A DNA stretch of 64,000 nt from Chloroflexota bacterium (GTDB lineage: Bacteria; Chloroflexota; Anaerolineae; Aggregatilineales; J027), in contig JACRBG010000002.1 of NCBI GenBank assembly GCA_016234595.1, positions 1-64,000 on the forward strand, read 5' to 3'. Made by a program: the position numbers and the translations under genes. Position 1 is the first letter of the stretch, and every line of letters starts with the position of its first letter. Under the pieces are notes generated by a model. That model was not told the origin of the DNA, did not search any database, and was given only the letters and a program-made list of their open reading frames with translations. This document shows positions 7,806-16,043 of this stretch, piece by piece.

Positions 7806-7951
7806 GCTACCCTTTAGACCGCCTGCATGAAGAGGTAGCCTTTCTAGCGATGCACTTACATTGGTCACGGGCGGAAATTTTGAATATGGATCATCGAGAA
7901 CGAGTGCGTTGGGTGGGCTATGTCAGCCAAATCAACGAACGCGGTGAATGA
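7794..7951 (+). CDS. DUF6760 family segment, expressed as -1 frameshift extension of the tail-assembly protein
   Basis: After the shift the frame reads G-G-I-V-GYPLDRLHEEVAFLAMHLHW, then SRAEILNMDHRERVRWVGYV and ends at TGA 7949-7951, about 50 residues. The PLDRLHEEVA...HWSRxEILNxxHRER pattern is the DUF6760 family found in phage-tail-like operons next to the assembly chaperone. Going upstream in this frame a TGA occurs at 7766-7768 and no ATG, GTG or TTG lies between it and the conserved GYPLDR start; the first ATG (7850) is inside the domain. Translation therefore needs the upstream gene plus a shift, or a rare ATT/ATC start. An assembly error in the G run is the main alternative. Confidence 0.65.
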
Positions 7952-7974
7952 AACGACGAAATTAGGAAAAGACC

Positions 7975-8364
7975 ATGAGTATTGGTCGAGTTGGTAAACA
8001 AGCCCAACAAGCTGCTCAACAACAGCAGCGACGGTATCAAATGAATTATGGCCCAGCCGTTGGGGGGAATTTGCAACCGCCCATGCGCAGCCGACCCGCA
8101 ACTTCAGTCCCTTCTGAAGACGCCACCGAAACCATCCAACGTGTGCCGATGGATGAGCCGCTCGCAAGCGACACGGTGGAACAAGCGGTGATGCCAGAAA
8201 TGGTACAACGGGCGGATGATCCTAGTAGTGGTGGAAATGAAGGCGCCACCAATAGCGACCCTAAGATTTCGCCCAAAGACGTGGCAGAACGGGTTTATGC
8301 CCTTTTTGTGCGCGACATTAAACGAGAACAAGAACGGTTGGGGACTTTCCGAAAAATAAGATAG
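7975..8364 (+). CDS. Small disordered eCIS-associated protein with conserved C-terminal helix
   Basis: 129 residues, family not recognised. The N-terminal 25 residues are Gln-rich (QAQQAAQQQQRR). The middle is low in complexity and contains IQRVPMDEP and MVQRADDPS, short [IV]QR motifs that recur in other proteins of this operon. The C-terminus VAERVYALFVRDIKREQER is a charged amphipathic helix that matches the end of the 709-residue protein encoded downstream (ANEVYRLLQRRLKVERERR). Such helices are common in baseplate-region proteins of phage-tail-like operons, so a structural adaptor role is plausible. No signal peptide or membrane segment. It lies 24 bases after the DUF6760 frame. Confidence 0.6.
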   Translation: MSIGRVGKQAQQAAQQQQRRYQMNYGPAVGGNLQPPMRSRPATSVPSEDATETIQRVPMDEPLASDTVEQAVMPEMVQRADDPSSGGNEGATNSDPKISPKDVAERVYALFVRDIKREQERLGTFRKIR

Positions 8365-8394
8365 TCCACAAGCGAGGAAACGAGCGAAGAAACG

Positions 8395-8820
8395 ATGTCT
8401 GAAGAAGCCTTTAGCGCCCACAGTTTTGTAATCGAAATCAACGGATCGCCGATGGCTGCGTTTACCGAATGCACGCTTCCAACGCTTGAAATTGAAACGC
8501 AGGATCAAAAAGAAGGCGGTCTAAACGAATATACCCATGTGCTACCGGTGCGCCGTAAAAGCGGACGGGTGGTGTTGAAACGGGGTTTGACCGCCAGCCA
8601 AGATCTGTTGGCCCTCTATAAAGACCTGTTAAGTGGTCAGGTGCAACCAGCGACCTATTCAATTTCGATTGTGATGTATGATTCCATGAAAAGTGAACTG
8701 GCTCGATGGAATTTTGATAAAGCCATTCCCGTAAAATGGACTGGCCCAACGCTCAAAGCCGACACGGGGGCTGTTGCTATTGAGACGTTAGAACTAGTGG
8801 TACACGACTATATTCCCTAA
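8395..8820 (+). CDS. Second tube protein (tube-initiator, Pvc5-like)
   Basis: 141 residues, a paralogue of the main tube protein: FVIEINGSPMAAFTECTLPTL, GRVVLKRGLTAS, LARWNFDKAIPVKWTGPTL and a final LVVHDYIP. eCIS clusters usually encode two or three tube-like proteins, of which the extra ones form the first ring(s) that join the tube to the spike hub. Its position immediately before the hub and spike genes supports the tube-initiator role. GAGCGAAGAAACG precedes the ATG, with no clear strong ribosome binding site. Confidence 0.88.
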   Translation: MSEEAFSAHSFVIEINGSPMAAFTECTLPTLEIETQDQKEGGLNEYTHVLPVRRKSGRVVLKRGLTASQDLLALYKDLLSGQVQPATYSISIVMYDSMKSELARWNFDKAIPVKWTGPTLKADTGAVAIETLELVVHDYIP

Positions 8821-8849
8821 GCAGTGCAGGCTGGCTTGGAGTCAATGAC

Positions 8850-10979
8850 ATGATTATTCGACGCAAACCCACTGGCGTACTCATTCGCCGCCGCCCCATT
8901 GGTAGTCTTGGACAAAGATTGCTGCAAAGGAGTGTTGCACAGGTACGGCGCATGGTAATTTCGCGCCTGCCCCAACGCAACCTTGACACTTGGGAATCGC
9001 AGCCGATGGTATGGAATCGAGATTTCATGCCAGAGGAGCCAGATTTTGAAGCCGAGTCGCAAGACTATCTGCCCGAACCGACGCCGGAATGGTCAACACC
9101 AAAAGCGCCCCCTCGTCGTCCTAGCCCAGCACCCTCCCTGCAGGCCAAAGAAGAGGACGCGATGCCGCGCGACCTTCAGGCTATTTATAATATGCACAAG
9201 GCTATGGGTCATGTGACAGGTGAGAGCTTTTTACACCGCGACGCCGAACCCGATAGCCAGAAAATTACTAAGACTCCACCGAGTGCAAAACCAGTGCAGG
9301 CGAGTGGTCGTTATGAGCCACCGCCACAGCGTCCTGTCATGCCACGTAATCCTCAGCCAACCCCTGAATCCGTCGAGCCCGAACCTCCACCTGTGCAGCG
9401 CCGTGTGATGTCCAAGGTTGAATATCTTGGCACACGCAATATGGCCGAGGAGTTGGGCCTCACCGAGACGAGTTCCGAAACAGGCGACGATTTTGAGGAT
9501 GATTCCTTTGAAGAGGATATGCCCGACGCCTTGCCGGGGTCGTTTGAAGATGCGGATGAGAATCCCAGCTATAATGAGGCGGTGAGCGCAGCTATTGCTA
9601 AAGCCGAAGCCCCAACATCTCATAGTGCATCTGCCTCGGTACAAGCCAGCCCAGCCGATTTTTTGGAGGATGATCCCCAAAAATTTACGCAGACGTTGAT
9701 TGAGCAACAACCTGTCGCACCGGCTGGGGAACAACAAGCTGCCCAGTCCTCCCCCAATCAGGCGAATCAATCATCACAATCAACACCTCAATCATCGCAG
9801 GCTGATTCACCTAGTCAAGCGGCTCCGACATCGCAAGCAGGACAACCGGTTCAATCGGCGGCCTCACCTGACCAGATGTTCATGGGGGCTGCGCCAAGTG
9901 TGATTGAGGAATCCGAAAATATCCAGCGCAAACCAGCCGATGTGGCCGAACCAACCGACTTTGCGCAAAACGATGAAGTTCGGCCCTATACACCTGACCA
10001 GTTAAGTGCAGCAATTGCGCAAGCCGAAGCACCTGCTCAAAACGCAGAACCACAGGTGGTACGAGCTAAACGTATAGAGACCCCTGAGCCAACTATCCAG
10101 TCCATGGTGCAGCCTGTTTTCCATACACGGATTGTAGATGAGGTAGAGGATCAGCCGCGCAATGCCTTGCCGGAAGTTGATGCCCCGACCTTTGAACGGC
10201 GCGCCACAGGCCAGCCTTTGGTGGGGGGCGAGGATTTCAGCCCGCGTGTGGTTGAAACTCGTGATTACACTGCGCCAGCTATCACACCGCCATCAGTTCC
10301 AGCAGTTGCTCCAGCGGGTCGGGTTGCACGGATGCCTGAAATCACCGAAGTTCCTGAAATAGATATGCCACCCGTTCGGCGACAATCTATTCCATTGGAT
10401 GAGGCTTTCGATACGTCTTTGCCTAAACAATCGGTGAGTTTGGATGAAGCCCTGCTTAACACAGGTGCATTCACCGAATCGCCAATCCAAGAAGCGCCTA
10501 CGCCGATTCTAATGCCACCGATAGGCAAAACACGATATCGAGATATTCCTTTAAATCCGCCATCACCGGAAGCTGCCCGACCACCCGCAACCCCATCGGT
10601 ATCCGCGAGTGCTTCACCTGTGCAACGATCAGTCGCACCTGACGCGGTGGCCGCAGCGGTACAACGGGCCGAGGCCCCTGCGCCAGAAGCGTCGAACACC
10701 CAAACAGAACAGGGCTTGCTTTCATTGCTCGATCTGCCTGAAGATACACCCATTCAGCGGGATGGGCCGCCCATGCCTAATGTAGAAGTGACCCCATCTG
10801 TCCAAACCGCTGCTATCCAGCGTGAGACCTCGGCCAGCCCCGCTGTGGCTACAGGTGCGCCTGAAAGTTCTGATGACGGAGAAGGGGCAAATAAAGCCGA
10901 AGTTGACAAGATGGCGAATGAAGTTTATCGCTTGTTACAGCGCCGCCTAAAAGTTGAGCGTGAACGCCGTAGTCGGTAA
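8850..10979 (+). CDS. Large disordered eCIS protein with AEAP repeats; possible ruler or baseplate scaffold
   Basis: 709 residues, no recognised family. Residues 1-45 are strongly basic (IIRRKPTGVLIRRRPIG...). The rest is mostly Pro/Glu/Ala/Gln/Ser-rich and predicted disordered. Three related repeats end in AEAP: YNEAVSAAIAKAEAP (241-255), DQLSAAIAQAEAP (383-395) and DAVAAAVQRAEAP (598-610). [IV]QR motifs occur at about 182, 358, 591, 604, 635 and 656. The last 25 residues form the same charged helix as in the 129-residue protein upstream. It lies where a baseplate or tape-measure component could be encoded and no conventional Pvc14 tape measure is present, so a ruler role is possible but unproven. 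A Gln/Ser-rich stretch spans 296-330. Confidence 0.55.
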   Translation: MIIRRKPTGVLIRRRPIGSLGQRLLQRSVAQVRRMVISRLPQRNLDTWESQPMVWNRDFMPEEPDFEAESQDYLPEPTPEWSTPKAPPRRPSPAPSLQAKEEDAMPRDLQAIYNMHKAMGHVTGESFLHRDAEPDSQKITKTPPSAKPVQASGRYEPPPQRPVMPRNPQPTPESVEPEPPPVQRRVMSKVEYLGTRNMAEELGLTETSSETGDDFEDDSFEEDMPDALPGSFEDADENPSYNEAVSAAIAKAEAPTSHSASASVQASPADFLEDDPQKFTQTLIEQQPVAPAGEQQAAQSSPNQANQSSQSTPQSSQADSPSQAAPTSQAGQPVQSAASPDQMFMGAAPSVIEESENIQRKPADVAEPTDFAQNDEVRPYTPDQLSAAIAQAEAPAQNAEPQVVRAKRIETPEPTIQSMVQPVFHTRIVDEVEDQPRNALPEVDAPTFERRATGQPLVGGEDFSPRVVETRDYTAPAITPPSVPAVAPAGRVARMPEITEVPEIDMPPVRRQSIPLDEAFDTSLPKQSVSLDEALLNTGAFTESPIQEAPTPILMPPIGKTRYRDIPLNPPSPEAARPPATPSVSASASPVQRSVAPDAVAAAVQRAEAPAPEASNTQTEQGLLSLLDLPEDTPIQRDGPPMPNVEVTPSVQTAAIQRETSASPAVATGAPESSDDGEGANKAEVDKMANEVYRLLQRRLKVERERRSR

Positions 10980-11002
10980 TTGGAAGATGTGGAGGGTTTG
11001 AT

Positions 11003-11680
11003 ATGCCAACTAAAGGGGGTCTGGCCCCAGCTAAACTGGTCAATATGACAACGGGGGAAGAAGTCGAGTGCATGTTTAACCCGTTTGAATATACCTTGAC
11101 CAAACAAAACACATGGGAAAAGAAGCCTGCCAAAGGGAAAAACGTCCCTGAGATCGTCTTTAAACAAGGCGGTAATCAGGTTTTAAAGGTGCAATTGTTA
11201 TTTGATACCTTCGCCGAGCAAGGGGATGTGCGTGATTACACCGATAAGATTTGGACGATGATGGCCGTTGCTGAGCAAACGAAGAATGCGACGACTGGCA
11301 AAAGCCGCCCTCCCAAAGTTTCGTTTCGATGGGGTCGGCTCAATTTTGAGGCGGTGTTGACCAACATCCAGCAAAAATATACGTTGTTTTTGCCCGATGG
11401 CACACCTGTCCGCACGACTGTGGATATTACGTTGGAACAATTGATTGATGTTGACGATTATTCCGGTGGTGGCGGCGGCGGCGGTGGCGGAGGTGGTGCT
11501 GGCGGTGGCGCTGCTGCAACCCCCAAAGTGGCGACAGCCCAACAAGGCCAGCGCATGGATACTGTGGCAGCCCAACAGACTGGCGATGCGGCGAATCATC
11601 GTCAAGTGGCCGAAGCCAATAACATTGATAATCCGCATAAAGTACCCAATGGCACGCCCTTGGTTGTTCCTCACCAATAA
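11003..11680 (+). CDS. CIS tube/LysM baseplate hub protein (Pvc7-like)
   Basis: 225 residues. Residues 1-152 fit the CIS_tube family, with the characteristic CMFNPFEYTL at 23-32, FRWGRLNF, and a final VRTTVDITLEQ strand. Residues 155-169 are an almost pure glycine linker (eleven Gly, Ala, three Gly). Residues about 178-225 look like a LysM module (RMDTVAAQQTG...ANNIDNPHKVPNGTPLVVP). In Afp and PVC the equivalent protein (Afp7/Pvc7) joins the tube, spike hub and wedges at the baseplate. It precedes the VgrG-like gene by 23 bases, as in other eCIS operons. Confidence 0.88.
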   Translation: MPTKGGLAPAKLVNMTTGEEVECMFNPFEYTLTKQNTWEKKPAKGKNVPEIVFKQGGNQVLKVQLLFDTFAEQGDVRDYTDKIWTMMAVAEQTKNATTGKSRPPKVSFRWGRLNFEAVLTNIQQKYTLFLPDGTPVRTTVDITLEQLIDVDDYSGGGGGGGGGGGAGGGAAATPKVATAQQGQRMDTVAAQQTGDAANHRQVAEANNIDNPHKVPNGTPLVVPHQ

Positions 11681-11703
11681 CGTGCCCACAGGAGACTAAT
11701 CGA

Positions 11704-13527
11704 ATGCCCACTGGTGAACGCAATCTCGTAACGCTTAGTCAAGCCATTGTCAAGGTCAACGGGACGCCATTGAAGGTGGCGATGATGGACAAGATGACCG
11801 AGTTCGTGGTGGATAGCAGTTTGTCCATTCCGGATATGTTCTCGCTGACTTTTACAGACGATCAACTCACGATTATAGAATCAAACGATTTCCCATTGGG
11901 TGCCCCCGTTGAAATCACGATGAGTGATAATGATGATCCGAATAGTCAGCAACCTGTTTTTAAGGGGGAAATCACCGCTGTTGAGCCAGATTTTGAAGAT
12001 GGTACAGTGGCAACGATTACCGTGCGGGGCTATGCCAAAAGCCATCGCTTGCACCGCGAATCGAAAACGAAGGTCTGGCAGAATGTGAAGGATTCGGATA
12101 TTGCCCAACAAATTGCCAGCAGCGTAGGCTTATCTGCACAGATAAGCGCGACCACTGAAGTGTTTAAGCATGTGTTCCAAAATGCCTTGACCGACATGGC
12201 ATTTTTGCAGCAGCGGGCCGAACGCATTGGCTATGAAGTCTTTGTCCAAGACAATACACTTTATTTCCGTAAACCCGACCCAACAGGGGGTGCGGTCTCG
12301 CTAGAGTGGGGGGAAGAACTCCGCCGATTCCACCCGCGCATGACCATTACGGAACAAGTCAATGAGGTCACGGTCAAGGGCTGGGATCCCAAGAAAAAAG
12401 AAGCCATTATTGGACAAGCCTCCGCCAGCAAAACTGCCCCGGAAGTAGGTTTTGGTAAATGGGGGGGGCAAGCAGCCCAATCAGCCTTAAGTGCGGCTAA
12501 GAAAATTGAGGTGCGTTCCCCCGTCCAAAGCCAAGCGGATGCTGATTCTGTAGCCAAAGCCATCCTCAATCAGATCAACAGCGGATTTATCGAGGCCGAG
12601 GGCGAGGCACGCGGGATGCCGGCTCTCAAAGCGGGCATGATTGTCGAGTTAAAAAAACTAGGCAGTAAGTTCAGCGGTAAATATAAAATGACCTCGGTAC
12701 AACATATCTATACCGCTCAGGGCGCGATGATAACCCATTTTACGGTTGAAGGGCTTCGGCCTGCTTTGATGACCGAACTCTTGGCGACCTCAGTGGAAGA
12801 ACCCCGCTGGGATGGTGTCGTAACCGCCATTGTGACCAACAACAACATGAGCAGTGACAGCAACAGTGGTCAGGGTGATTGGGGTTTGGTCAAGGTGAAA
12901 TATCCGTGGCTGGATGATGGCAAAGAAAGCTTTTGGGCACGTATTGCTGGGCCGGGTTTTGGCGCTGAGCGTGGTATTTATTTTATGCCCGAAGTCAATG
13001 ATGAGGTACTGATTGCCTTTGAACATGGCGATTTCAACCGACCCTTTATTATTGGCGGGTTGTTTAACGGCAAAGACGCTCCACCTGAAAAAATTGACAA
13101 GGTCGCGGTCAGTGGTAAGGTCAAAACCCGCGTCATCCGAACCCGCACGGGTCATACCATCCGCTTTGTAGACCAAGATGGCGGCGAAGAATACATCGAG
13201 ATTGTGGATGCCAAGAGCAACACCACGATTAAGATGGATACCCAGCAAAAGAAGATTACCATTGATAGCAAAGACAAAATCGAGATTGTGGCACAGGGGG
13301 ATTTGTCGTTGCAATCTAAGACCGGCAAAGTAGATATTCGTGCCCAACAGGGCCTCAGCCTGCAAGGGATGACCGTTGATGTCAAGGGAACATCGAGCGC
13401 CAATGTCGAAAGCAATGGCAATACTACGGTCAAGGGCATGACCTTTTCGGCGCAGGGTAACACCTCGGCTGAGGTACGTGGTTCGGCCAGTCTCAGTTTG
13501 CAGGGTGGTATTGTACGAATTAATTAA
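11704..13527 (+). CDS. VgrG-like spike/hub protein (Pvc8-like)
   Basis: 607 residues. The N-terminal about 350 residues form the gp27/phage late-control-D-like hub (FHPRMTITEQVNEVTVKGWD). Residues about 370-455 form the OB-fold (WGLVKVKYPWLDDGKESFWARI, FMPEVNDEVLIAFEHGD, FIIGGLFNG), followed by a repetitive beta-helix (IEIVAQGDLSLQSKTG... DVKGTSSANVESNG). The trimer forms the tip of the tube. There is no C-terminal enzyme extension, so it is structural rather than an evolved effector VgrG. No PAAR gene follows. GGAGAC precedes the ATG. Confidence 0.95.
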   Translation: MPTGERNLVTLSQAIVKVNGTPLKVAMMDKMTEFVVDSSLSIPDMFSLTFTDDQLTIIESNDFPLGAPVEITMSDNDDPNSQQPVFKGEITAVEPDFEDGTVATITVRGYAKSHRLHRESKTKVWQNVKDSDIAQQIASSVGLSAQISATTEVFKHVFQNALTDMAFLQQRAERIGYEVFVQDNTLYFRKPDPTGGAVSLEWGEELRRFHPRMTITEQVNEVTVKGWDPKKKEAIIGQASASKTAPEVGFGKWGGQAAQSALSAAKKIEVRSPVQSQADADSVAKAILNQINSGFIEAEGEARGMPALKAGMIVELKKLGSKFSGKYKMTSVQHIYTAQGAMITHFTVEGLRPALMTELLATSVEEPRWDGVVTAIVTNNNMSSDSNSGQGDWGLVKVKYPWLDDGKESFWARIAGPGFGAERGIYFMPEVNDEVLIAFEHGDFNRPFIIGGLFNGKDAPPEKIDKVAVSGKVKTRVIRTRTGHTIRFVDQDGGEEYIEIVDAKSNTTIKMDTQQKKITIDSKDKIEIVAQGDLSLQSKTGKVDIRAQQGLSLQGMTVDVKGTSSANVESNGNTTVKGMTFSAQGNTSAEVRGSASLSLQGGIVRIN

Positions 13528-13541
13528 TCTTTACCTTAAAA

Positions 13542-13563
13542 ACAAGGGGCTTAGGCGCCTTGT
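13542..13563 (+). other. Hairpin between the spike and wedge genes
   Basis: ACAAGG-g-GC-ttag-GC-g-CCTTGT folds into an 8-bp stem with one G-G mismatch and a 4-base loop. A short T tract (CTTTTG) starts about 6 bases later. It could be a partial terminator or an mRNA processing/stability element inside the operon. Confidence 0.4.
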
Positions 13564-13589
13564 TCAGGCTTTTGATAAGGACGGTTTTG

Positions 13590-14012
13590 ATGGTGATAAA
13601 CCTCATTGGGCGCGGATGGGCTTTTCCGCCACAGATTGATAATCGTGGACAACTGGCACTGACCCAAGGCGATAGCGAAATCCAGCAGGCCATTCAAATC
13701 ATCCTCAGTACCTCACCGGGTGAGCGTGTGATGCGACCAGATTTTGGTTGTCGGATTCAGGAACTGGTCTTTGCTCCCAATAACTTAGAGACCTGTGCCT
13801 TAGCCGAACGCTATGTACGCGAAGCCTTGGGGCGTTGGGAGCCGCGCATTTCGACCACCAAAGTGAAGGCCGAACCGCATCATGAAAATAATGGTGTCTT
13901 GATGCTTGAAGTGAGTTATATTATCAAGACAACCCAAGACCCACGTAGCCTAGTTTTTCCGTTTTATCTCTTGCCTGACCAACTTGAGTCAGAACCCGAA
14001 ACTGTGCAATAA
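13590..14012 (+). CDS. gpW/gp25-like baseplate wedge protein (Pvc9-like)
   Basis: 140 residues from the ATG at 13590; a TTG ten codons earlier is open but would lie over the hairpin, while AAGGA stands 8 bases before the chosen ATG. The core WAFPPQIDNRGQLALTQGDSEI and QIILSTSPGERVMRPDFGC is diagnostic of gp25/Afp9 proteins. The EPR motif of T4 gp25 corresponds to GERVMRPDFG. Gp25-like proteins cap the sheath start and hold the wedge core. It is followed at 9 bases by the baseplate-J gene. Confidence 0.93.
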   Translation: MVINLIGRGWAFPPQIDNRGQLALTQGDSEIQQAIQIILSTSPGERVMRPDFGCRIQELVFAPNNLETCALAERYVREALGRWEPRISTTKVKAEPHHENNGVLMLEVSYIIKTTQDPRSLVFPFYLLPDQLESEPETVQ

Positions 14013-14021
14013 GGAAACGCT

Positions 14022-16010
14022 ATGTCTCTGAATGCCCCTCGTCTGGATGACCGGACATTTCAAGATTTGGTACAAGAGGCCATGCGGCGTATTCCGTTAT
14101 ACACGCCGGAGTGGACAGACCATAACCTGAGCGATCCGGGGATTACGTTAGTCGAATTGTTTGCGTGGCTGATGGACATTATGCTCTATCGGCTAAATCG
14201 CGTGCCGGATCGTCATTATGTCAAATTTATGGAACTGATTGGCATGAAACTGCGTGAGCCAGAATATGCCAAAACATGGGTGACATTGTGGCTTTCTGCC
14301 CCGCAGGAAAACCCGATTGAAATTCCCAATGCGACGGAAATTTCAACAACCCGTACCGAAACTGAATCCGCCATTATTTTTTCAACGGATGATGCCTACA
14401 CTATCCGATTGGCAAAATTAAGCTATGTGGTAACTAGTGCGGCACGCGATAGTCAGGGCCAAAGTCGCAAGTATGTTGAACAAAATATGAAACGGCTGAC
14501 GGCAGGCTTTGAAGGCTTTTATATTTTTGCTGAATCCCCCCAAGCGGGTGATGCCGTCTATTTCGGTTTTGAAGAGGATTTGTCCTATCATATTCTGGGT
14601 TTAGAATTGGATTTAGACCTTGCAGCGGGTGCTGGGATTGACCCGACCCAACCGCCCTATAGCTGGCAGTCGCTTTCGAGTGTCGCCCCAGTTGAATGGA
14701 CGAACTGCGAAATTGACATGGACGGGACGCGCGGCTTTAACATGGCGGGGTTGGCGCGGGTGCATTTGCCCAAGATGGTACGGGGCGAGATTGATGGCCG
14801 ACGGGCCTATTGGGTGCGCGTGCGTTTAAATGATCCCCAACCGGGTGTACCAACCTATCGGCGCAGCCCTCTTGTCAAAAAAGTAGGCTCTGGCTCATGG
14901 GGGATTACGGTTCCAGCGACCCATGCCTCGATTATCAAAGATGAATTTTTAGGGCGGAGTGATGGCACGCCCGGTCAAAAATTCTATCTGCAAAATAAGC
15001 CAGTGCTGCCGCGTCTGCCCGATGAGCAGTTGACGGTACGCATTAGCAATGATCAGTTGGAAATTTGGACAGAAGTCCCCGATTTTGCAGGCTCAACATC
15101 GGAAGATCGCCACTATACAATTGATAGTGCTAGTGGGGAAATCCGGCTTGGCCCAGTGATGCCACAGCGCGATGGTACGATTCGACGCTATGGCATGATT
15201 CCGCCGCGTAACAGTGCTTTGTTAATGCGACGCTATCGGCACGGGGGCGGTGCAATTGGGAATGTGCAAAAAGGCGCGTTAAACGTCTTAAAAACCAGCA
15301 TTCCCTATATTGACCGCGTGTCGAATCGTCAACCTGCGACGGGTGGGCTTGATCAAGAAAGTATCGAAGACGCTAAACTGCGCGTGCCGGGGTATCTGCG
15401 TTCGCTGGGACGGGCGGTGACAGCCCCCGATTTCGAATATCTGGCGCTGCAATCCGTGCCGGGGGAAATCGCGCGGGTTTTCGCTCTGCAACCGCCGAAT
15501 TCGGCCATTGGCGAAGTCAAGGTGCTGCTGATTCCGCGCGTGGTGAACCCGAATGGGTATATCACCCCGGAAGATTTGCAGCTTCAGGAACCCATGATTA
15601 AGCTGGTGCGTGAGTTCTTAGATATGCGCCGCTTGATTACAACCCGTTTGGATGTCACCTCGCCAGCCTATTATTGGGTACAAACGCGGATTCGTTTGCG
15701 GGCCAGTACCCATTTTGATCCCGAACGAGTGCGGGAGGCAGTCGAAAAACGCCTATTTGAATATCTCAATCCCATTATTGGGGGGCCGCGTGGCAAGGGT
15801 TGGCCCTTTGGACGCGACTTGCATATTTCTGACCTGATTGCCTGCCTACAAACGGTGCCGGGAATTGATTTTATCCGTTCAATTGAATTGTTTCCGGTCA
15901 CATGGTCAGGGGGCAAGGCGCAGCGGGGTGAGGCCGTGCAAACGCTCGAAATTGTGGCCCATGGGGTCGTTGCGTCCCACCGCCATGACATCACGATTGA
16001 CCGTGATTAG
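14022..16010 (+). CDS. Baseplate J-like wedge protein (Pvc11-like)
   Basis: 662 residues of the 'putative baseplate assembly protein' family. The start (LDDRTFQDLVQEAMRRIPLY, WTDHNLSDPGITLVELFAWL) is highly typical. The C-terminal gp6-like region contains LRVPGYLRSLGRAVTAPDFEYLA and RGKGWPFGRDLHISDLI. With the gp25-like and tail-protein-I-like partners it forms the wedges that trigger sheath contraction. Length is shorter than Afp11/Pvc11 but close to many minimal eCIS J proteins. It overlaps nothing and is 33 bases before the FHA-wedge gene. Confidence 0.93.
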   Translation: MSLNAPRLDDRTFQDLVQEAMRRIPLYTPEWTDHNLSDPGITLVELFAWLMDIMLYRLNRVPDRHYVKFMELIGMKLREPEYAKTWVTLWLSAPQENPIEIPNATEISTTRTETESAIIFSTDDAYTIRLAKLSYVVTSAARDSQGQSRKYVEQNMKRLTAGFEGFYIFAESPQAGDAVYFGFEEDLSYHILGLELDLDLAAGAGIDPTQPPYSWQSLSSVAPVEWTNCEIDMDGTRGFNMAGLARVHLPKMVRGEIDGRRAYWVRVRLNDPQPGVPTYRRSPLVKKVGSGSWGITVPATHASIIKDEFLGRSDGTPGQKFYLQNKPVLPRLPDEQLTVRISNDQLEIWTEVPDFAGSTSEDRHYTIDSASGEIRLGPVMPQRDGTIRRYGMIPPRNSALLMRRYRHGGGAIGNVQKGALNVLKTSIPYIDRVSNRQPATGGLDQESIEDAKLRVPGYLRSLGRAVTAPDFEYLALQSVPGEIARVFALQPPNSAIGEVKVLLIPRVVNPNGYITPEDLQLQEPMIKLVREFLDMRRLITTRLDVTSPAYYWVQTRIRLRASTHFDPERVREAVEKRLFEYLNPIIGGPRGKGWPFGRDLHISDLIACLQTVPGIDFIRSIELFPVTWSGGKAQRGEAVQTLEIVAHGVVASHRHDITIDRD

Positions 16011-16043
16011 TCAAGCGCCGCATAAACATAAAAGGAGACTTTT

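Noticed and set aside
10265-10753. A long minus-strand Gly/Ser/Ala-rich reading frame under the 709-residue eCIS protein gene
   Set aside because: It is the antisense shadow of Pro/Ala-rich codons in the real gene, with no ribosome binding site and no family-like sequence.
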